From Firmicutes bacterium CAG:95 (GTDB lineage Bacteria; Bacillota; Clostridia; Lachnospirales; Lachnospiraceae), in assembly GCA_000438155.1 (NCBI GenBank), contig FR902957.1:1-9647 (forward strand): DNA of 9,647 bases, in the 5' to 3' direction. This document shows, in pieces, positions 7,474 to 9,647 of the stretch. The notes under the pieces are model-generated. The model did no database searches. It was not told where the DNA came from and was given only the letters and a program-made list of their open reading frames with translations. Each line of letters begins with the position of its first letter. Position 1 is the stretch's first letter. Both the position numbers and the translations under genes were made by a program.

Positions 7474-7830
7474 ATGTCAATATCCGGGGCATGGCATGCG
7501 AGAAACATGATATGGAAATGCAGTAATGTAATCAGTTATCTGGAGGGGGCGATTTCCAGTCAGCAATCCGGCATAGAGATGGTAGACAGCGCTATTCTGC
7601 AACTAAATACCAATTTAACGGCAAACCCGGATTCTGCATTGGGCTTTATGATTACCACATTTGATGATAAAGAGGCAGAATGGTATGAACGGACGCAGAA
7701 TATTATAAGTGCATTGAATGCCGGAGTGGACAGCCTGGTACTGAAAAAGGGAGAAGTGGAGCAGAAGAAAGAAGAATGGGAAGAAATTTTACGCAGGGAG
7801 GAAGAGGAAAATGCAGGATTTCTTTTGTGA
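7474..7830 (+). CDS. Small helical type VII accessory protein, YwqH/DUF5082-like (tentative)
   Basis: A 118-residue protein beginning MSISGAWHARNMIWKCSNV. It is predicted to be almost all helix with no signal peptide: a central helical pair, then a Lys/Glu-rich coiled-coil tail (residues ~85-115). Trp7 and Trp12 near the N-terminus and a Glu-Trp-Tyr turn near residue 70 are the main aromatic marks. There is no clean W-x-G motif. Length, coiled-coil character and position as the first gene before a WXG-like partner and an LXG-like effector resemble the Lap/YwqH (DUF5082) helper proteins of LXG operons. These bind the N-terminal domain of the effector and take it to the secretion machine. I infer the role from context; the family assignment is uncertain. 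The 3' end overlaps the next gene by 20 bases, which suggests translational coupling and matched amounts of the two products. Confidence 0.7.
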   Translation: MSISGAWHARNMIWKCSNVISYLEGAISSQQSGIEMVDSAILQLNTNLTANPDSALGFMITTFDDKEAEWYERTQNIISALNAGVDSLVLKKGEVEQKKEEWEEILRREEEENAGFLL

Positions 7831-8119
7831 AACAGATGCTATTGCAGAGATTAAGGATAAGGTTATAGGTATTAAGGAGATATTGGACAGTACTTATGAA
7901 AAAGCAGAAGCTGTCATGCAAAGTGTGAGTGATGAGAAAATTTGGAATGGAATGTCTCAGCAGACGGGAATGGCATTTCTGGATCTGACAATGCAATATC
8001 ATAAAAGTCTGGCAGGTGATCCTCTTTCACAGGCACAGGCTGCGCTGGAAAAGTATCTTTCAGCAAATCAAATTTTTTATGATAATTGGGAAGATTATCA
8101 GGAACTGCGTAAGTTATAG
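7811..8119 (+). CDS. WXG100-like (EsxA/YukE-type) small secreted or targeting protein
   Basis: A 102-residue protein; GGGAGGA at 7796-7802 lies 8 bases before the ATG. The fold reads as a helical hairpin: helix 1 (about 9-40), a turn with Trp45-Asn46-Gly47, then helix 2. This is the W-x-G turn at the usual place for WXG100 proteins, whose usual length is about 100 residues. Near the C-terminus Tyr90-Asp-Asn-Trp-Glu94 fits the YxxxD/E signal used for ESX export. There is no signal peptide. The ORF overlaps the preceding helical protein by 20 bases, so the two may form a pair. It could be the stand-alone Esx substrate of this system or a helper dedicated to the downstream effector. The hairpin and both motifs are seen in the sequence; the substrate role is inferred from family knowledge and from the adjacent essC. 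Confidence 0.8.
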   Translation: MQDFFCETDAIAEIKDKVIGIKEILDSTYEKAEAVMQSVSDEKIWNGMSQQTGMAFLDLTMQYHKSLAGDPLSQAQAALEKYLSANQIFYDNWEDYQELRKL

Positions 8120-8133
8120 GAGAGAGTGTCAGT

Positions 8134-8757
8134 ATGAAATTTTCGGATTCAGAAATGATGTTTATGATCAGTGTATCGAGGGGAAGAAAACCGTTGGGAA
8201 TTGATATAAAAATACCGGAAGATTCTCAAAGGGAAGAGTACATAAAAGATGCCATTTATTCTCTCAGGAATAAAAATATAGTGGATGAAAATTTAAAACT
8301 TACCAAAGAAGGAGCAGACCTGTTGTTTTTCTTTGAAACATATAGAAACAGCTACAGGCATGTTGTATTGGATCAGATATATGCAGCGGTGCTGCCAAGG
8401 GATCGTCTGATTACGGTCATGAAAAAAGAGGATGGTTATGAGTTTAATTGTATAAGTTCTTCTGTCTTATTAGAGGCATTGCTTGGTTATTCTGAGTTTT
8501 TGAAATGCGAAGACCATCAGCCGGGAAGAGGAAATTGGGAAAATACTACGGTGGAAGAACTGTTTCAAAGAATTCAAAATAGCACCGGAGGGGTATGGGT
8601 AAAAAGGTTTACCGGGGGAAAACCGGATGGTGAAAAGTTTTATGGCTGGGATAAGCAGCAGGGATATGTTGTAAATCTTGAGAGAAACAGAATCCGAAGT
8701 TTATCACCTTTGTGGATGCGTAAACAGCTTTGTCAATTGGTCAGGGAGGGAGAATGA
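8134..8757 (+). CDS. 207-aa type VII module protein, candidate EspG/EsaE-type chaperone (unproven)
   Basis: The ATG at 8134 is preceded by AGGAGA (8118-8123) with a 10-base spacer. The product is soluble, with no signal peptide or membrane segment. Residues 1-30 alternate strand and helix (KFSDSEMMFMIS, GIDIKIPED). Residues 34-65 read as a small winged-helix-like unit (YIKDAIYSLRNKNIV, then LKLTKEGADLL). A middle β-rich part follows (VLDQIYAAVLPRDRLITVMK) and the last 60 residues are mixed strands and a final helix with basic ends. I do not recognise a named family with certainty. The layout, an N-terminal helix-turn 'L..G' unit followed by sheet, and the place between Esx-like genes recall EspG of mycobacterial ESX systems and staphylococcal EsaE, cytosolic chaperones that bind export substrates. 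This is inference from gross pattern and context only. The gene's stop is 8755-8757, directly followed by the next start. Confidence 0.72.
   Translation: MKFSDSEMMFMISVSRGRKPLGIDIKIPEDSQREEYIKDAIYSLRNKNIVDENLKLTKEGADLLFFFETYRNSYRHVVLDQIYAAVLPRDRLITVMKKEDGYEFNCISSSVLLEALLGYSEFLKCEDHQPGRGNWENTTVEELFQRIQNSTGGVWVKRFTGGKPDGEKFYGWDKQQGYVVNLERNRIRSLSPLWMRKQLCQLVREGE
8744..8750 (+). promoter_or_regulatory. Ribosome binding site selecting the GTG start at 8758
   Basis: GGGAGGG with a 7-base spacer to GTG at 8758. An out-of-frame ATG at 8754 lies only 3 bases downstream of the site and opens a frame that ends after 11 codons, so the GTG is the productive start. Confidence 0.75.
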
Positions 8758-9063
8758 GTGGCAAAAACGAAAGAAACAACGGTATGTGATCAGCCGTCCA
8801 TGTTGGGAATCACAATTATGCTTGCGGATATGATGCAGCAGCTTCAGAATGCAAAGGAGATGGCAGAGCAGGCACAGGAAAAAATTGCAGATTCCTATGA
8901 GGGAGAGGCAAAAGAGGAAATGGAATTGTTTTTTGGAAGTCTTCCGATGCATATAGAAAGACTGACATTGTTCTACGGTAAAATGGAAGAATATGTATGG
9001 ACAACTGCGGAATCTTTTATGAAGAATGATAGGATGATGTGCGAAAATATGGAAGGAAAATAA
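8758..9063 (+). CDS. Lap1/WXG100-like helical targeting protein with FxxxD motif
   Basis: A 101-residue protein with a GTG start right after the preceding TGA. It reads as two long amphipathic helices with a turn at Tyr47-Glu-Gly49, the position where WXG100 proteins have Trp-x-Gly. The second helix ends with Phe87-Met-Lys-Asn-Asp91, an FxxxD motif. In LXG operons of streptococci and bacilli the Lap1-type helper proteins (DUF3130, DUF5344 groups) carry such a C-terminal FxxxD that is needed for export of the neighbouring LXG toxin. The position one gene before an LXG-like effector start agrees with this. No signal peptide or membrane span is present. The stop codon TAA (9061-9063) is one base before the next GTG, so expression of the helper and effector is probably coupled. 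Family membership is inferred from motif, length and context; confidence in the gene itself is high. Confidence 0.8.
   Translation: MAKTKETTVCDQPSMLGITIMLADMMQQLQNAKEMAEQAQEKIADSYEGEAKEEMELFFGSLPMHIERLTLFYGKMEEYVWTTAESFMKNDRMMCENMEGK
9053..9057 (+). promoter_or_regulatory. Ribosome binding site for the GTG start at 9065
   Basis: AAGGA lies inside the last codons of the preceding gene and 7 bases before GTG at 9065. An ATG at 9063 overlaps the TAA but opens a frame of only six codons. Confidence 0.6.
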
Positions 9064-9064
9064 T

Positions 9065-9647
9065 GTGGAAACGAAGAAGATGATGCTGATCTTTGCAGAT
9101 CGGGGAATTCAGTCGGGGTGGAGTGCTGATTCCATACAAAGTACTTTGGAAGGGATTGAAGAGAAATTTGAGAAGTGTAATGATAAGCTGGCGGGTGTTT
9201 CCGTGGGACCATGTAGTTATCAATTTCAGGCAGACAAGATTGAAAGGATGACACAGGATCTTCAGCTTCTGCAGAGTTATGCCAGTTCCGCACCGGATTA
9301 TGTATGGGAAACGTTGGATAACCCATTGTATATGGACTTTAAAAATAATGCAACAGAGAGCTTAAGCCAAATTATACTGGATGATTTCTATACAGATAAT
9401 ACGATAGGAATGGAAGAGCATTTTACAGTATCGCAAAAAGGTGCTGTATATTGTCAGAAGAGAGTAAAAGAAACATTAACATTTTCAGATTTTTTTGGTC
9501 TTCCCGCAGTAGAACATGAAGACAGTATGGTTACACTTGAAAATGTGGAAACAGTAAATGAATTTGCTTCCCTGTTCCGCAAGGATTATGATAAAATGAA
9601 AGAAGCGGATATTGAGACATGCATCCGTAACTACTTAACGTCGGGAG
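9065..9647 (+). CDS. Probable type VII effector, LXG-like N-terminal targeting region, 3'-truncated by the window edge
   Basis: A frame open from GTG at 9065 to the last base, 194 full codons, with no stop. The first ~100 residues (ADRGIQSGWSADSIQSTLEG, then a Lys/Glu-rich helix, then ADKIERMTQDLQLLQSYASS) form helical segments like the export domain of LXG-type proteins. A Leu-Ala-Gly is present at 42-44, though a single tripeptide proves little. After about residue 95 the text changes to ATESLSQIILDD and a β-rich or mixed linker, which I do not recognise. The position last in the module, behind two helical targeting proteins and a chaperone candidate, fits an exported polymorphic toxin. The catalytic C-terminus and immunity partner must lie to the right. 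A non-toxic large Esx substrate is also possible. Initiation at GTG is chosen for its binding site; the ATG codons six and seven codons later have none. Confidence 0.65.
   Translation, partial: METKKMMLIFADRGIQSGWSADSIQSTLEGIEEKFEKCNDKLAGVSVGPCSYQFQADKIERMTQDLQLLQSYASSAPDYVWETLDNPLYMDFKNNATESLSQIILDDFYTDNTIGMEEHFTVSQKGAVYCQKRVKETLTFSDFFGLPAVEHEDSMVTLENVETVNEFASLFRKDYDKMKEADIETCIRNYLTSG

Noticed and set aside
8016..8204. 62-codon frame across the 8119/8134 junction
   Set aside because: It overlaps two well-supported genes and is rich in rare-looking basic codons; it is a shadow frame.
8973..9326. 117-codon minus-strand frame opposite the effector start
   Set aside because: The + strand carries a continuous frame with a good ribosome binding site here; the minus frame has no site and its composition (Ser/Pro/His/Phe) is typical of antisense to purine-rich genes.

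Overview
The window is a stretch of a Bacillota (Clostridia) genome, probably Lachnospiraceae-like. I infer this from the AT-rich, strongly purine-biased coding strand, the strong GGAG-type ribosome binding sites, and the type VIIb secretion genes of Gram-positive type. All supported genes lie on the + strand. They are tightly packed, with no convincing terminator or promoter, so most or all of the window is probably one polycistronic unit that continues past both edges.

Left part (1-1838): two tandem paralogous genes for secreted proteins with a DUF4163/DUF3298-like (RsiV/PdaC-type) ectodomain. The first is cut by the left edge. The second is complete and is a clear lipoprotein with an LSAC lipobox and an acidic Ile-Glu-Asp-Ser repeat linker. 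The last part of the two genes is almost identical while the region before it has diverged. After the stop codon of each copy the reading frame carries a related tail of 47 or 8 codons.

Middle part (1893-7430): the conserved core of a type VIIb (ESX/Ess/Yuk) secretion system in the order esaB(yukD)-essB(yukC)-essC(yukB). These encode a small ubiquitin-like protein, a single-pass pseudokinase-type membrane protein and the large FtsK/SpoIIIE-type motor ATPase. EssC has a shortened N-terminal cytoplasmic region, a degenerate D0 domain and three further P-loop domains. EssB is also shorter than its well-studied homologues. EsaA/YueB, EssA and a stand-alone EsxA/YukE upstream of the core are not in the window.

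Right part (7474-9647): a substrate or effector module directly behind essC. It contains a 118-aa helical protein, a 102-aa WXG100-like protein with W-N-G and a C-terminal YxxxE signal, a 207-aa protein that may be a secretion chaperone of EspG/EsaE type, a 101-aa helical protein with Y-E-G in the WXG position and a C-terminal FxxxD signal, and the first 194 codons of a probable LXG-like effector that runs off the right edge. The layout suggests that the small helical proteins and the 207-aa protein prepare the large effector for export by EssC. The toxin domain and the immunity gene, if present, lie beyond the window. The lipoproteins upstream could be surface sensors or surface immunity proteins, but nothing in the sequence settles this.
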